Translations under genes and position numbers: made by a program
In this document: positions 7,766 to 17,241 of the stretch, piece by piece
How positions within the stretch are numbered: the first letter of the stretch is position 1
How the letters are laid out: each line of letters starts with the position of its first letter
The notes under the pieces: generated by a model
Database searches by the model: none
The model's input: the letters and a program-made list of their open reading frames with translations, nothing else
Told to the model about the DNA's origin: nothing
Assembly (NCBI RefSeq): GCF_017916425.1
Contig: NZ_JAFMSX010000001.1
Location: 310,001 to 374,000 of the forward strand
Source: Nocardioides sp. SYSU D00065
GTDB taxonomy: Bacteria; Actinomycetota; Actinomycetes; Propionibacteriales; Nocardioidaceae
Length of the DNA: 64,000 nucleotides
Reading direction: 5' to 3'

Positions 7766-10131
7766 AGACCTCGTGGAGCACCCTCCCCCAGCAGCTGCGG
7801 ATCGCCGGGATCGCGCTGCTGGCAGCGTGGACGACGGTGCTGTCGTGGCGGGTCCTGACGACGGGCTTCGCGGAGGTCGGCTTCCCGCTGCTCTTCATCG
7901 GCATCGTCGTCGGCGGCCTGGGCGCCCTGGGCCGGTGGCGGCGCCTGCCCGCGGCCGCCATCGTCGCCGGCCAGCTGGTCGTCGGCGCACTGCTGGTCCT
8001 CGGCACCACGACCGGCTCCCTCCTCCCCAGCCCGGCCAACGCCGACGCCTTCCTCGTGGCGCTGGAGGCCGCGACGGAGTCCGCACGCAGCTACGCAGCG
8101 CCGGTGCAGGCCGGCGTCGCGCCGGTCTACCCCTTGCTGCTCATCGGCGGAGCCCTGATCGTGCTGCTCGTCGACGTGATCGCCTGCACCCTGCGCCGCG
8201 CGCCCGTCGCCGGTCTCGTGCTGTTGGCGGCGTACACGCTGCCGGTCGCGGTCACCGGCGAGGCCGTGTCGTGGTGGCTCTTCGCCGTCATCGCCGGGCT
8301 GTTCCTCGCCCTGGTCTTCCTCCAGCACAGCGACCACGTCACGAGCTGGGGTCGTGCGCCCGAGGGCGCCAAGGGCTCGTTCTCGGTCCGCACCGGTGCC
8401 ATCGGCAACACCGCCCTCGCACTCGGCGCAGCCGCCATCGCGCTCGCCGTCGTGGTGCCGGCCGCGGTGCCGACGATGAGCATGAGCGTCTTCGACGGCA
8501 ACGGTCCCGGGACCCGCGACGTTGAGGTGGTGGACCCCATGGTCGACCTGCGCCGCGACCTGCGCCGCGGGGAGGACGTGCCGCTGCTGTGGGTCACCAC
8601 GCCGGGGCCCAAGCCGAGCTACCTGCGGCTCTCCGTGCTCGCCCGCTTCAACGGCACCGCCTGGACGCCCGGCGACCGCGAGATCCCCGAGAACCAGACC
8701 GCCACCGGCGCACTGCCGCCGCTCGACGGCGTCTCGACCAGCCTGGATCGCCGCGAGTTCAAGTACGACGTGCGGGTCGGCCCGAACTTCGCCTCCACCT
8801 GGCTGCCCACCACTCCGCAGGCCTCCCGCATCGTGGCCGGCACCGACTGGCGCTACGACGTCAACACCCGCGACGTGATCGCCGCTCGCGATGACGTCAC
8901 CACCGCCGACCGCACCTACGACTTCACCGGCGTCCAGCTCACCTACGACGCACGGACGATGAACGACGCCGTCTCCGGCGCCGGGTCGGTCTCGGGCATC
9001 TTCACCGAGGTGCCGAGCACGCTGAACAACGAGATCCGTCGACTGGCCGCGAGCGTCACCGCCGACGCCCCGACGCGCTTCCAGAAGGCGCAGCTGCTGC
9101 AGCAGTGGTTCCGCGAGGACGGCGGCTTCCGCTACGACGTCTCCACGGTGCCCTCTGCCGGTGACGGCGCGGCGGACCTGATGGCCTTCCTCGACGACCG
9201 GGTGGGCTACTGCGAGCAGTTCGCCGCGTCGATGGCGATCATGGCGCGCGTCATCGGCATCCCGAGCCGGGTCGCGGTCGGCTTCCTGGAGCCGGAGAAG
9301 GCGACCAACGGCTCGTGGGAGTACTCCGCGCACGACCTGCATGCCTGGCCGGAGCTCTACTTCCCCGGCTCGGGATGGGTCCGCTTCGAGCCGACTCCCC
9401 AGTCCCGCGGCACGCAGGCGCCCGACTACACCACCGCTGAGTTCGAGCAGGTCGCCGAGAGCGCCTCTCCGAGCGCCAGCCGCTCGACCGAGCTGCTGCC
9501 CGAGCGCGACGAGGCCGCCGAGGCCGAGGCGGCCGCAGCAACGGAGGACGCCACGTCGTTCCCGTGGCTGCCGGTCATCGCCGGGCTCCTGGGACTGGGT
9601 GTCCTCGTCCTGCTGCTGCTCACACCGCGGCTCGTGCGCGCCGCTCGCCGGCGCCGACGGCTGGCGGGCGACATCGAGGACCTGTGGGTGGAGCTGCGCG
9701 ACACCGCCCGCGACCTGGGGCACGGGTGGCCCGTCGGCCGCTCGCCGCGCCGTGCCGGGGACTGGGTGGGCCGCCTCCTCGCGACGCCGGCCAGCGGCAG
9801 CGACCGCCCCGACCGCCCGCGGCGCGGGCGCGAGCAGGCGCCGGAGGCCGCCGCGGCGCTGGACCGGCTGGTCCAGGCGCTCGAGCACAGCCGCTACTCC
9901 CGCGACCCCGAGACCTTCACCGCCCAGCGCTTCGAGCCGGAGCTGGCCTTGGTCGAGGAGTCCCTCGCCGCAGGCGTCCCGCCCCGGGCCGCTCGCCGGG
10001 CCCAGTGGTGGCCCGCGTCGGTCGTGGGCCGGCGCGCGCCGCGTCGCTCCCGCTCGTACGGACGCTCGCGGCCCCGCGCTCAGACCCCGCAGGCCGAGGC
10101 CAGCCGGAGCGTCGACGAGCTCGTCGGCTGA
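7762..10131 (+). CDS. TgpA-like transmembrane transglutaminase
   Basis: 789-residue integral membrane protein. The N-terminal 230 residues hold about six TM helices. An extracytoplasmic DUF3488/transglutaminase-core region follows with Cys in VGYCEQFAASMA (about residue 484), His in AHDLHAWPELYF (about 526) and FEPTP where most family members have an Asp. An acidic/Ser linker, one more TM helix at about residues 600-625 and a basic C-terminal DUF4129-like region complete it. Presumed to cross-link or cleave extracytoplasmic proteins; the substrate is unknown. It is the last gene of the moxR operon and overlaps DUF58 by 4 nt. Confidence 0.9.
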   Translation: MKTSWSTLPQQLRIAGIALLAAWTTVLSWRVLTTGFAEVGFPLLFIGIVVGGLGALGRWRRLPAAAIVAGQLVVGALLVLGTTTGSLLPSPANADAFLVALEAATESARSYAAPVQAGVAPVYPLLLIGGALIVLLVDVIACTLRRAPVAGLVLLAAYTLPVAVTGEAVSWWLFAVIAGLFLALVFLQHSDHVTSWGRAPEGAKGSFSVRTGAIGNTALALGAAAIALAVVVPAAVPTMSMSVFDGNGPGTRDVEVVDPMVDLRRDLRRGEDVPLLWVTTPGPKPSYLRLSVLARFNGTAWTPGDREIPENQTATGALPPLDGVSTSLDRREFKYDVRVGPNFASTWLPTTPQASRIVAGTDWRYDVNTRDVIAARDDVTTADRTYDFTGVQLTYDARTMNDAVSGAGSVSGIFTEVPSTLNNEIRRLAASVTADAPTRFQKAQLLQQWFREDGGFRYDVSTVPSAGDGAADLMAFLDDRVGYCEQFAASMAIMARVIGIPSRVAVGFLEPEKATNGSWEYSAHDLHAWPELYFPGSGWVRFEPTPQSRGTQAPDYTTAEFEQVAESASPSASRSTELLPERDEAAEAEAAAATEDATSFPWLPVIAGLLGLGVLVLLLLTPRLVRAARRRRRLAGDIEDLWVELRDTARDLGHGWPVGRSPRRAGDWVGRLLATPASGSDRPDRPRRGREQAPEAAAALDRLVQALEHSRYSRDPETFTAQRFEPELALVEESLAAGVPPRAARRAQWWPASVVGRRAPRRSRSYGRSRPRAQTPQAEASRSVDELVG

Positions 10132-10374
10132 GCCGGTGACCTCGTCACGACCCTGAGATCGCGCCGTCGCTGCCTGTCGTCCCTGCTGCCTTTCGGCCCT
10201 GGTCGCCGACTCACGGCGAGTGCTCACCTCGGGGCGGCCATGCGCCTCGATGCGGTGCGAACGCCGAACGGCGAGTGCACAGCGAGCGGTTGCCTCGCGG
10301 CACACCGATTGCCTTGCGGCGGCGACCACGCGACGGATCGCTGTGGGACGACCGGATGGTGCTCCGAGCGTGGA
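10132..10374. other. convergent intergenic region without a gene
   Basis: 243 bp between tgpA (+) and the DUF3040 gene (-). I see no ORF I trust and no strong terminator. An 11-mer ACGGCGAGTGC occurs at 10213 and 10268; its significance is unclear. Confidence 0.4.
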
Positions 10375-10815
10375 TCAGAAGCCGCGCTCGCGGCGACGAC
10401 GCCAGCGCTCTTCCATGCGCTCCATGAAGGGGCTGCCGGAGCGCTGTCGGCCCGGGCGGTGCGGACGACCGCCGTCGACGACGCCGAAGCTGCCGCGACC
10501 GGACGCCCGGACCTTCGGCGCGGTGACGTGACCGGGGTTGCGCGCGGACGTGAGCGCGAGGATCGCGCCGCCGAGCATCACCACGAAGCCGAGGACGCCG
10601 ACGACGGTCTGGACGACCGCGCTCAGCTCGAGCAGCACCGCCACGATGAGCAGGCCGATGCCGGCCAGCAGGATGACACCGCCCAGCACCATGCGACGTC
10701 GCGCGGCCCGCTGGAACGAGGTGCCGCGCAGCGTCGAGGCGAGCTTCGGGTCCTCTTCGACGAGGGCGCGCTCCATCTGCTCCAGCAGTCGCAGTTCTTC
10801 CTCGGAGAGCTCCAC
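10375..10815 (-). CDS. DUF3040 membrane protein
   Basis: 146 residues. The N-terminus MELSEEELRLLEQMERALVE and the EDPKLASTLR segment are the DUF3040 hallmark; two TM helices follow at about residues 42-62 and 66-88, then a basic, Gly/Arg-rich cytoplasmic tail. This small actinobacterial family (Rv2169c in M. tuberculosis) is conserved near mraZ; function unknown. GTG start at 10813-10815 with GAGGAGG just upstream and a TAGACT -10 candidate at 10841-10846. Confidence 0.88.
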   Translation of the reverse strand: MELSEEELRLLEQMERALVEEDPKLASTLRGTSFQRAARRRMVLGGVILLAGIGLLIVAVLLELSAVVQTVVGVLGFVVMLGGAILALTSARNPGHVTAPKVRASGRGSFGVVDGGRPHRPGRQRSGSPFMERMEERWRRRRERGF

Positions 10816-10938
10816 GGTTCCTCCTCACCTCGTGCCTTCAAGTCTAGGCACGCTCGTGCGCCTACGGTAGGCGTCCTGCTGAAAATTCACCCCCATGCAG
10901 GTGCTGGTGCTCGCCGGCGCCGGCCGGGTCGGCGCAGC

Positions 10939-12108
10939 TCAGACCAGGCTGGCCGGCCGGACGGCCGCGGCCCCGAAGCGGCGGGTGGCTCGGTCCACCG
11001 CTCGGTCGGCCTCGGCCCACCCGTGCTCGGTCTCCCCGAGCACCAGCTGGCGGTGCACGGTGGCGCGAGGGACCAGGCCCTCGACCCGGACGCCGACGAG
11101 CCGCAGGCGGGCGCGCTGCAGGCCCAGCGCGTCGTAGAGCCGGGTCGCCGCCCGGTGGATGTCCACGGTCACGTCCGTCGCCTCGGACATGGTGCGTGAG
11201 CGCGTGATGGCGGTGAAGTCGGCGAACCGGACCTTGAGCGTGATCGTCCGCCCCGCGACCCCTGCGGCGCGCATCCGCCCGGCCACCTTGCCGGCGAGGC
11301 GCAGCAGCTCCCGCACGATCACCTCGCGGTCGTCGGTGTCGCGGACGAAGGTCTCGTCGGCGCCCATGGAGCGCTCGGGCTCGTGCGGCCCGACGCGGGG
11401 CGCCAGGTCGCTGCGATCGGTGCCCCAGGCGAGGTGGTGCAGCTCGCGACCGAGGTGGTCCCCGACCGCCCGCTGGAGGGTGCGCAGCGGGGTGTGCGCC
11501 ACGTCGCCCACGGTGAGCAGGCCGAACCGTTGCAGCAGCGCCTGGGTCTTCTCCCCCACCCCGTAGAGCTCGCCGACGTCGAGGGGGTGCAGGAACGAGG
11601 TCACCGCGCCCGGCGGTACGACGACCACGCCGTCGGGCTTGGCCCGCCTGCTCGCGAGCTTGGCCACCGACACCGTCGCCGCCACCCCGACCGAGCAGGT
11701 GATGCCCTGCTCGTCGTGGATGATCGAGCGCAGGCGCTCGGCGATCTGGGTGGGCGGGCCGAGCCGGCGCACGGAGCCGCGTACGTCGAGGAACGCCTCG
11801 TCCAGCGAGACGGCCTCCACGATCGGGGTCACCGCGCGGAACGTCTCCATCACCGAGGCCGAGACGCTGGTGAAGGTCGCGTAGTCCGGCTCGAGCACCA
11901 CGACGTGCGGGCACAGCCGTCGTACGCGCGTCATCGGCAGGGCGGAGCACAGGCCGTAGCGACGGGCGACGTAGTTGGCGGCCAGCACGACGCCGCGGCC
12001 GCTCCCACCCACCACCACGGGCTGGTCGACCAGATCGGGGCGCTCGCGCAGCGCGACGGACGCGTAGAAGGCGTCCATGTCGACGTGGAGGATCGGGGTC
12101 TCGGTCAC
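10939..12108 (-). CDS. dinB: DNA polymerase IV (Y-family, DinB)
   Basis: Translesion DNA polymerase that bypasses damaged template bases with low fidelity. 389 residues. The metal-binding residues are intact: Asp10 in HVDMDAFYAS and Asp103-Glu104 in SLDEAFLDV; Tyr15 is the likely steric gate. Fingers, palm, thumb (helix-hairpin-helix around VGEKTQALLQRFGL) and little finger (SMGADETFVRDT onward) are complete, ending RPASLV. It is the last gene of the SOS-box cassette, 33 nt after the methyltransferase. In mycobacteria the equivalent position beside dnaE2 is taken by ImuB, which lacks the catalytic residues; this protein does not. Confidence 0.94.
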   Translation of the reverse strand: MTETPILHVDMDAFYASVALRERPDLVDQPVVVGGSGRGVVLAANYVARRYGLCSALPMTRVRRLCPHVVVLEPDYATFTSVSASVMETFRAVTPIVEAVSLDEAFLDVRGSVRRLGPPTQIAERLRSIIHDEQGITCSVGVAATVSVAKLASRRAKPDGVVVVPPGAVTSFLHPLDVGELYGVGEKTQALLQRFGLLTVGDVAHTPLRTLQRAVGDHLGRELHHLAWGTDRSDLAPRVGPHEPERSMGADETFVRDTDDREVIVRELLRLAGKVAGRMRAAGVAGRTITLKVRFADFTAITRSRTMSEATDVTVDIHRAATRLYDALGLQRARLRLVGVRVEGLVPRATVHRQLVLGETEHGWAEADRAVDRATRRFGAAAVRPASLV

Positions 12109-12141
12109 CGGCGACCCCCCGGCGAGGTGCGGGCGGCTGGG

Positions 12142-12903
12142 TCAGCGACGGGCGATGACGTGCAGCTGGGTCGCGAGCGGGAGGTACTCCGGGCGGGTGG
12201 CCACGGCTCGCTCGAGCTCGACCAGCGCCGCGGCCGCACCGGGCTCCAGGTCCAGCAGGCTGCCGGGCACCAGGTCGGCGAACACACGTACGGCCTGGAC
12301 CGAGGCGGCCTCCAGGCCGGCGCCGCCGAGGAGCTCGACGACCTCGTCGTGGGTGAAGCGGTGCCCGCCCCTGCCGACCGTCGTCGCCCCGGCCACACCG
12401 GCCGGTTCGCCGTCGAGCAGCTCGCGCGCAGCCTGGAAGTGACCCGCCATGGCGCGAGCCACGACCGCCGCGTGCCGCTGGGCAACCAGCAGGCTGAGGT
12501 GCCCGCCGGGACGCAGCACGTCTGCGATGGCTGCGAGGGAGGCGGCGGGGTCCTCGACCATCTCGAGCACCCCGTGGCACAGGACGAGGTCGGCCTGCTC
12601 GACCAGGCTCCGCAGGTCGGACAAGTCGCCCTGCTGGCCGGTGACCCGGTCGGCGACCCCGCGCTCGCGGGCTCGTCGATCGAGCGCGGCGAGGGCGTCG
12701 GGACTGGGGTCGATGACCTGGACGCCATGGCCGAGCTCGGCCAGCGCGACGGCGAAACCGCCGGTGCCGCCGCCGATGTCGACGATGCGCGCCTGCTCCG
12801 CGCCCGGACCGGCGGCGTCGCCCGCCAGCACGCTGCGCACGGCGTCCCACGCCACGCCGGTGCGGACGGACTGTCGACGGTCGCTGGCTGAGGGCTGGCC
12901 CAT
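12142..12903 (-). CDS. class I SAM-dependent methyltransferase
   Basis: 253 residues. Motif I is IVDIGGGTGGFAVALAELG (about residues 40-58), the acidic end of strand 2 is VIDPSP, and LVLCHGVLEMVEDP and VLRPGGHLSLLV are motifs IV and VI. The fold resembles UbiE/tRNA 5-carboxymethoxyuridine methyltransferase-type enzymes; the substrate cannot be read. It lies between dnaE2 and dinB, but a TAGGGT box 7 nt before the ATG suggests its own leaderless promoter, so it may be only partly tied to the DNA-damage cassette. Confidence 0.85.
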   Translation of the reverse strand: MGQPSASDRRQSVRTGVAWDAVRSVLAGDAAGPGAEQARIVDIGGGTGGFAVALAELGHGVQVIDPSPDALAALDRRARERGVADRVTGQQGDLSDLRSLVEQADLVLCHGVLEMVEDPAASLAAIADVLRPGGHLSLLVAQRHAAVVARAMAGHFQAARELLDGEPAGVAGATTVGRGGHRFTHDEVVELLGGAGLEAASVQAVRVFADLVPGSLLDLEPGAAAALVELERAVATRPEYLPLATQLHVIARR

Positions 12904-12910
12904 GAGCGCC

Positions 12911-12916
12911 ACCCTA
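12911..12916 (-). promoter_or_regulatory. leaderless -10 box of the methyltransferase
   Basis: TAGGGT, 7-nt spacer, ATG at 12903. It gives the methyltransferase and dinB a possible non-SOS promoter within the cassette. Confidence 0.6.
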
Positions 12917-12961
12917 GTGCGTGGCCACGGTGCGCCCTGCCGTCGATCATGCGGCGTGCTC

Positions 12962-15900
12962 TCATCCCGGGCTCCCGGGGCTGCGGTGGGACAGGCGTGC
13001 GACGTTCGTGGTGTCGTCACCGGCTGGCTTGACGTCGGCGTAGGGCGACATCCGGAAGCCGCTGGAGTGCACCAGGATGCGGCGTTGCGTCGGCTGTTGC
13101 GTCGACTGCTCTCCCGCGCCCTCTGGGGGTCGTGCCAGCTCGGCGCGCACCAGGCGGATCCCCTCCTCGCTGGTCCGGCCGCGCTGCCACAGCGCGTGCA
13201 GGGCGGGCAGGTCCCACGCCCCGGTGGCCCGCACCGAGACACCACGGCGGCCCGTGCGCCGCAGCTCGCCGCGCACGAGCAGCCGCCACGACGAGAACAC
13301 GGTCGCGGCATAAGGGCCCTGCGCGTCCTCGAAGAACGTGGCGTCGACCGGTCCGGTGCCGTCGTCGAGGGTCAGGAACACCACGCGGCGCCCCGACCTG
13401 ATCGGAGGCGTCTGGGTGGCGACCTTCACCCCGGCCACCAGCAGCTCGGCACGGCTGCGACGACGCAGCAGGTCGCGGCTCCGGGTCACGCCGAGGGCGT
13501 CGAGGAACGGGTCGAAGGTGGCCACGGCGTGCTGACTGACGTCGAGACCGAGGATCTCCAGCTCGGCCCGCATCCGCTCGAGCGTGGTCATCTCGGGCAG
13601 ACCCGTGGGCTCCTCCCCCGGCTCCCCCGGCTCGTCTCCCAGCCGCAGGGTGAGCTGCACGGACTCGGCCGCGGTTACGGGTCGGGCGGCCTGTGACTGG
13701 GCCGCCGCCCGCGCCCAGACGCCTGCGTCGCCCAGGGGGTGCCGCTCGAGCGCCCAGGCCTCGGCCCGCACCGCGGCGTCGGAGCTGTTGCGTGCAGCCG
13801 CGTCGGTCGCGGTCGTGGCGGCCGGCCGCGGCATGGGCCGACCCGGCAGGCCGCGTCCCCGGGCCCGCGAGGCCCGGTCGATCGAGCGCGCGTGCAGGTC
13901 GAGCTCGGCCGCCTGGAGCAGCAGGTCGCGACGGGTCACCCGGCCGCGCCGGTGGACCTGGTGCTCGCCCGAGCCGATGGCGTAGACGCCGTCGAACCCA
14001 CCGGCGAGCACCAGCCGCTCGAGGATCGGCCGCGAGACCCCGGCCCGGTGGAAGAAGTCGGACAGCGACGCGTAAGGAGCGGCGTCGCGGCCCTCGATGA
14101 TGCGTGCGACCTCCGCCGCGCTGATGCCCTTGACGTCGGCGAGCGAGAGCCGGATGGCGTGGCCCGTGGCCGTGTCGGCGTCGGTGCGCTCGACGACGTA
14201 GGAGGCCGCGCTGGCGTTGACGTCGAGGCCCAGCACGCCGACTCCGAGCTGACGGGCGTCGTCGAGGATCAGCCGCTTGGGGTACATGCCCGGGTCGTGG
14301 GTCAGCACGCCGGCGAGGAAGTGGGCCGGCCAGTGGGCCTTCAGCCAGGCCGACTGGTAGGTCGGCAGCGCGAACGCCGCCGCGTGCGCCTTGCAGAAGC
14401 CGAACGAGGCGAACGCCTTCAGCACCGCCCAGATCCGCGTGACCAGCGACGCCTCGTAGCCCCGGGACAGGGCCCGGGGGAAGAACCACGCCTCGGTGGC
14501 GACCATCCCCTCACGGTCGCCGAGGGAGCGGCGGTGCTCGTCGGCCTCGGCGCGGGTGACGCCGGCGAGCATCGCGATGATCTCGATGACCTGCTCGTGG
14601 AAGACCACCACGCCGTGGGTGTCCTCGAGGATCGGGCGGAGGTCGTCGTGGAGGTAGTCGGCCGGTCGCCAGCCCTGCTTGACCTCGAGGTAGGGGGTGA
14701 CCATGTCGCTCTTGACCGGCCCCGGACGGAAGAGCGAGATGTCGGTGATGATGTCGTCGAAGCTCTCGATGCCCGACTTGCCGACGAGCTCGCGCTGTCC
14801 GGGAGACTCGATCTGGAACACCCCGAGCGTCCTGGCGGAGCTGATCAGCTCATAGGTGGCGGGATCGTCGAAGGGCACCTGCGCCTCGTCGTCGAGGTCG
14901 ATCCTCACCCCGTCGACGCGCTCGACCTCCGCGAGCGCGTGGGCCATCGCCGACTGCATCCGGATGCCCAGGACGTCGAGCTTGAGCAGGCCCAGGTCCT
15001 CGACGTCGTCCTTGTCGAACTGGCTCATCGGGAACCCGGCCCAGGACGCCTCGACCGGCGTCCGGTCGAGGAGCGTGGCGTCGGAGAGCAGCACGCCGCA
15101 CGGGTGGACCGCGATGTGGCGCGGTAGGCCGTCGAGGCGCTCGACCAGGGTGAAGAACCGGTCGAGGGTCCCGTCGCCGAGTCCGGTCGCCCGCAGCTCC
15201 GGCAGGTCGCGGAGCGCGGCCCGCGCGTCGCGCGCACGCACGTGAGGGAACGCCTTCGCGATGGCGTCGACCTCGCCGGGCGGCATGCCGAGCGCGGCAC
15301 CGACGTCGCGCACGGCGTGCCGCACCCGGTAGGTGTCCATCATCGACACGCACACGCACCGCTCCCCGCCGAAGCGGTCGAGGATCGCGCGGTAGACCTC
15401 CTCGCGGCGCGCGGACTCCACGTCGATGTCGATGTCGGGCAGCGAGGCGCGAAGCGGCGAGAGGAACCGCTCCATCAGCAACCCGTGGCGCAGCGGGTCG
15501 ACGCCGGAGATGCCGAGCAGGTAGTTGACGACGCTGCCCGCGCCGGATCCGCGGGCGGCGCGACGCACGCCCATCCGCCCGATGAGGTCGGTGACGTCGG
15601 CGACGGTGAGGAAGTAGGAGGCGTAGCCCAGCGTCCGGATCGTCTCCAGCTCGTCGTCGAGGCGCCGCCACACCTGCTGTCCGGGTGCGGACCCGTAGCG
15701 ACCGCCGAGCGCCGCCTCGCAGCGGCGGCGCAGCGCGGCGTCGGGCGACGAGGCTCCGGAGTCGGAGAGCGCCAGCTCGGGGAGGTGGACCTCGCCGATG
15801 CCGAGGTCGGACCGTGGGTCGAGGGTGCACCGCTCCGCGACGGCGCGGGTGCGAGCGAGCAGCCGCCGCGCCTCCCGGCTGCTGTCGTGTGCTCCGGCGA

Positions 15901-16789
15901 GGCGGCAGATCTCCTCGGCCACCTCATGCATCTGCTTGCCCGACTTGAGGAACCCCTCGGCGTTGCCGCGACCGGCACCGGGACCGACCTCGCGCAGGCC
16001 GGCCGAGCCGAGCGGGACAAGTCGTCGGGCGGCGTCGAGGACGTCGACGGTGGGGGCGTCGAGCCGGTCGGCGTAGCGCACGGCGTTGGTCAGCACCGTG
16101 GCCAGGCCGGCGGTCCGGGCGATGCCCGCCATCCGTGCCGCGTGCGGCGAGGTGCCGGGTCCCCACTCTCCCGCGCGGGCGCCGAGGCGGTGCGAGACCA
16201 GCTCGACCAGCAGGTTCTCCCGCGGGGCGAGCTCGAGCCACGCAGCGATCGCAGCCAGCCCCAGGTCGTCGCGCCGCCGGGTCGCGGCGGCTCCCACCTC
16301 CGAGGACGGCCCGAGGAGCACGAGCACGTCGCCGCCGGCGAGATGAGGTGCCAGCACCTCGAGCGTCGCGACGGGGCGTCCGCGCTCCCCCGACAGGTGG
16401 ACTGCGGAGACCATCCGGCACAGCGCGGCCCAGCCCGCCCTGCCGCTGGCCAGGAACGTGACCCGAGCGCTGCCGCCCCGCTCCAGCGAGAGGTCCCGAG
16501 CCACTCCGCCGCGCGCCGGCGTGCGCCGCCCGGTGGCGGGCGAGCCGATGCTGCCGGTGGTCGGCATCACGGCGAGCTCGACGCCCAGCACCGGGCGGAT
16601 CCCGGCCCGCTGGGCGGCGCGGACGAACTTCACCGCACCGTAGGTGCCGTCACGGTCGGTGAGCGCGAGGATGTCCATCTCCTGTTCAGCGGCGCGCTGC
16701 ACCAGCACGTGCGGGTGCGACGCGCCGTATTGCAGGGAGTAGCCGGAAGCGACGTGGAGGTGGACGAACGGATCAGGCGACGCTGGCAT
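12962..16789 (-). CDS. dnaE2: error-prone DNA polymerase III alpha subunit (DnaE2-like)
   Basis: C-family replicative-type polymerase specialised for damage-induced synthesis. 1275 residues. An N-terminal PHP domain begins FVHLHVASGYSLQYGASHP, the GASHP form typical of DnaE2. The polymerase palm carries PDIDIDVE at about residue 450 and LLKLDVLG at about 604, so all three catalytic Asp are present. Helix-hairpin-helix and OB-fold regions follow (about 890 and 1115-1190), with an unusual Arg/Ala-rich insert near 1000-1060. The 5' end overlaps the HEPN gene by 17 nt. Membership in the SOS-box operon and subfamily features support DnaE2 rather than the essential DnaE1. Confidence 0.9.
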   Translation of the reverse strand: MPASPDPFVHLHVASGYSLQYGASHPHVLVQRAAEQEMDILALTDRDGTYGAVKFVRAAQRAGIRPVLGVELAVMPTTGSIGSPATGRRTPARGGVARDLSLERGGSARVTFLASGRAGWAALCRMVSAVHLSGERGRPVATLEVLAPHLAGGDVLVLLGPSSEVGAAATRRRDDLGLAAIAAWLELAPRENLLVELVSHRLGARAGEWGPGTSPHAARMAGIARTAGLATVLTNAVRYADRLDAPTVDVLDAARRLVPLGSAGLREVGPGAGRGNAEGFLKSGKQMHEVAEEICRLAGAHDSSREARRLLARTRAVAERCTLDPRSDLGIGEVHLPELALSDSGASSPDAALRRRCEAALGGRYGSAPGQQVWRRLDDELETIRTLGYASYFLTVADVTDLIGRMGVRRAARGSGAGSVVNYLLGISGVDPLRHGLLMERFLSPLRASLPDIDIDVESARREEVYRAILDRFGGERCVCVSMMDTYRVRHAVRDVGAALGMPPGEVDAIAKAFPHVRARDARAALRDLPELRATGLGDGTLDRFFTLVERLDGLPRHIAVHPCGVLLSDATLLDRTPVEASWAGFPMSQFDKDDVEDLGLLKLDVLGIRMQSAMAHALAEVERVDGVRIDLDDEAQVPFDDPATYELISSARTLGVFQIESPGQRELVGKSGIESFDDIITDISLFRPGPVKSDMVTPYLEVKQGWRPADYLHDDLRPILEDTHGVVVFHEQVIEIIAMLAGVTRAEADEHRRSLGDREGMVATEAWFFPRALSRGYEASLVTRIWAVLKAFASFGFCKAHAAAFALPTYQSAWLKAHWPAHFLAGVLTHDPGMYPKRLILDDARQLGVGVLGLDVNASAASYVVERTDADTATGHAIRLSLADVKGISAAEVARIIEGRDAAPYASLSDFFHRAGVSRPILERLVLAGGFDGVYAIGSGEHQVHRRGRVTRRDLLLQAAELDLHARSIDRASRARGRGLPGRPMPRPAATTATDAAARNSSDAAVRAEAWALERHPLGDAGVWARAAAQSQAARPVTAAESVQLTLRLGDEPGEPGEEPTGLPEMTTLERMRAELEILGLDVSQHAVATFDPFLDALGVTRSRDLLRRRSRAELLVAGVKVATQTPPIRSGRRVVFLTLDDGTGPVDATFFEDAQGPYAATVFSSWRLLVRGELRRTGRRGVSVRATGAWDLPALHALWQRGRTSEEGIRLVRAELARPPEGAGEQSTQQPTQRRILVHSSGFRMSPYADVKPAGDDTTNVARLSHRSPGSPG

Positions 16790-17231
16790 GGGGAACCAGT
16801 CCGAGCGCCTGCTCGACCACCGCGAGGAACCGGTCGGCGTCGCGCACCAGGTCGTCGGCCTCCCGCTCGGTCACGGCGCGGGTCGAGCCCGCCTCGGCGG
16901 CGGCGCGCTTGGCCGCGCCGGCGGCGAAGAAGGTCGCCCACTCGCCGAGCTCGGGGGCCACCTCGGCCAGCAGCACCCAGGCGTTCTTCTGCCGACGCGC
17001 CCGCGGTGCGGGCCGGGCCCGTGCCGCGAGCAGCGCCGCGGCGGCGCACAGCGCGGCGACGTGGGCACAGGCGTAGCGGGTGGGCACGTCGCGTGCGGTG
17101 ATCGCGTCGTGCAGCGAGGTCGCCGATCGCTGCAGGTAGGAGTGGGCGGTGGCGGGAAGGAGGTGCGGGTTGGTCACGGGGGTGCTGACCGGACCCGTCC
17201 CGGTGCGCGTCCTGGAGCTCGTGGGTGTCAT
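16773..17231 (-). CDS. SAV_6107 family HEPN domain protein
   Basis: 152 residues from ATG 17229-17231. Predicted almost entirely helical: LLPATAHSYLQRSATSLHDAI, then an Ala-rich core (HVAALCAAAALLAAR) and ELGEWATFFAAGAAKRAAAEAG. This is the actinobacterial SAV_6107-type HEPN family, repeatedly found beside dnaE2-like genes. I see no clear RxxxxH nuclease motif, so it may be structural or an adaptor. It follows the DUF6504 stop by 10 nt and overlaps dnaE2 by 17 nt; tight coupling suggests a polymerase accessory role, perhaps the positional counterpart of ImuA'. That role is inference. Confidence 0.8.
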   Translation of the reverse strand: MTPTSSRTRTGTGPVSTPVTNPHLLPATAHSYLQRSATSLHDAITARDVPTRYACAHVAALCAAAALLAARARPAPRARRQKNAWVLLAEVAPELGEWATFFAAGAAKRAAAEAGSTRAVTEREADDLVRDADRFLAVVEQALGLVPHASVA

Positions 17232-17241
17232 GGCGGCGCCC

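Noticed and set aside
7480..10329. Very long open frame (over 900 codons) antisense to tgpA
   Set aside because: Composition is Gly/Arg/Ala/Asp-rich with no motifs and it mirrors the wobble bias of a gene with strong homology; long antisense frames are expected at this GC content.
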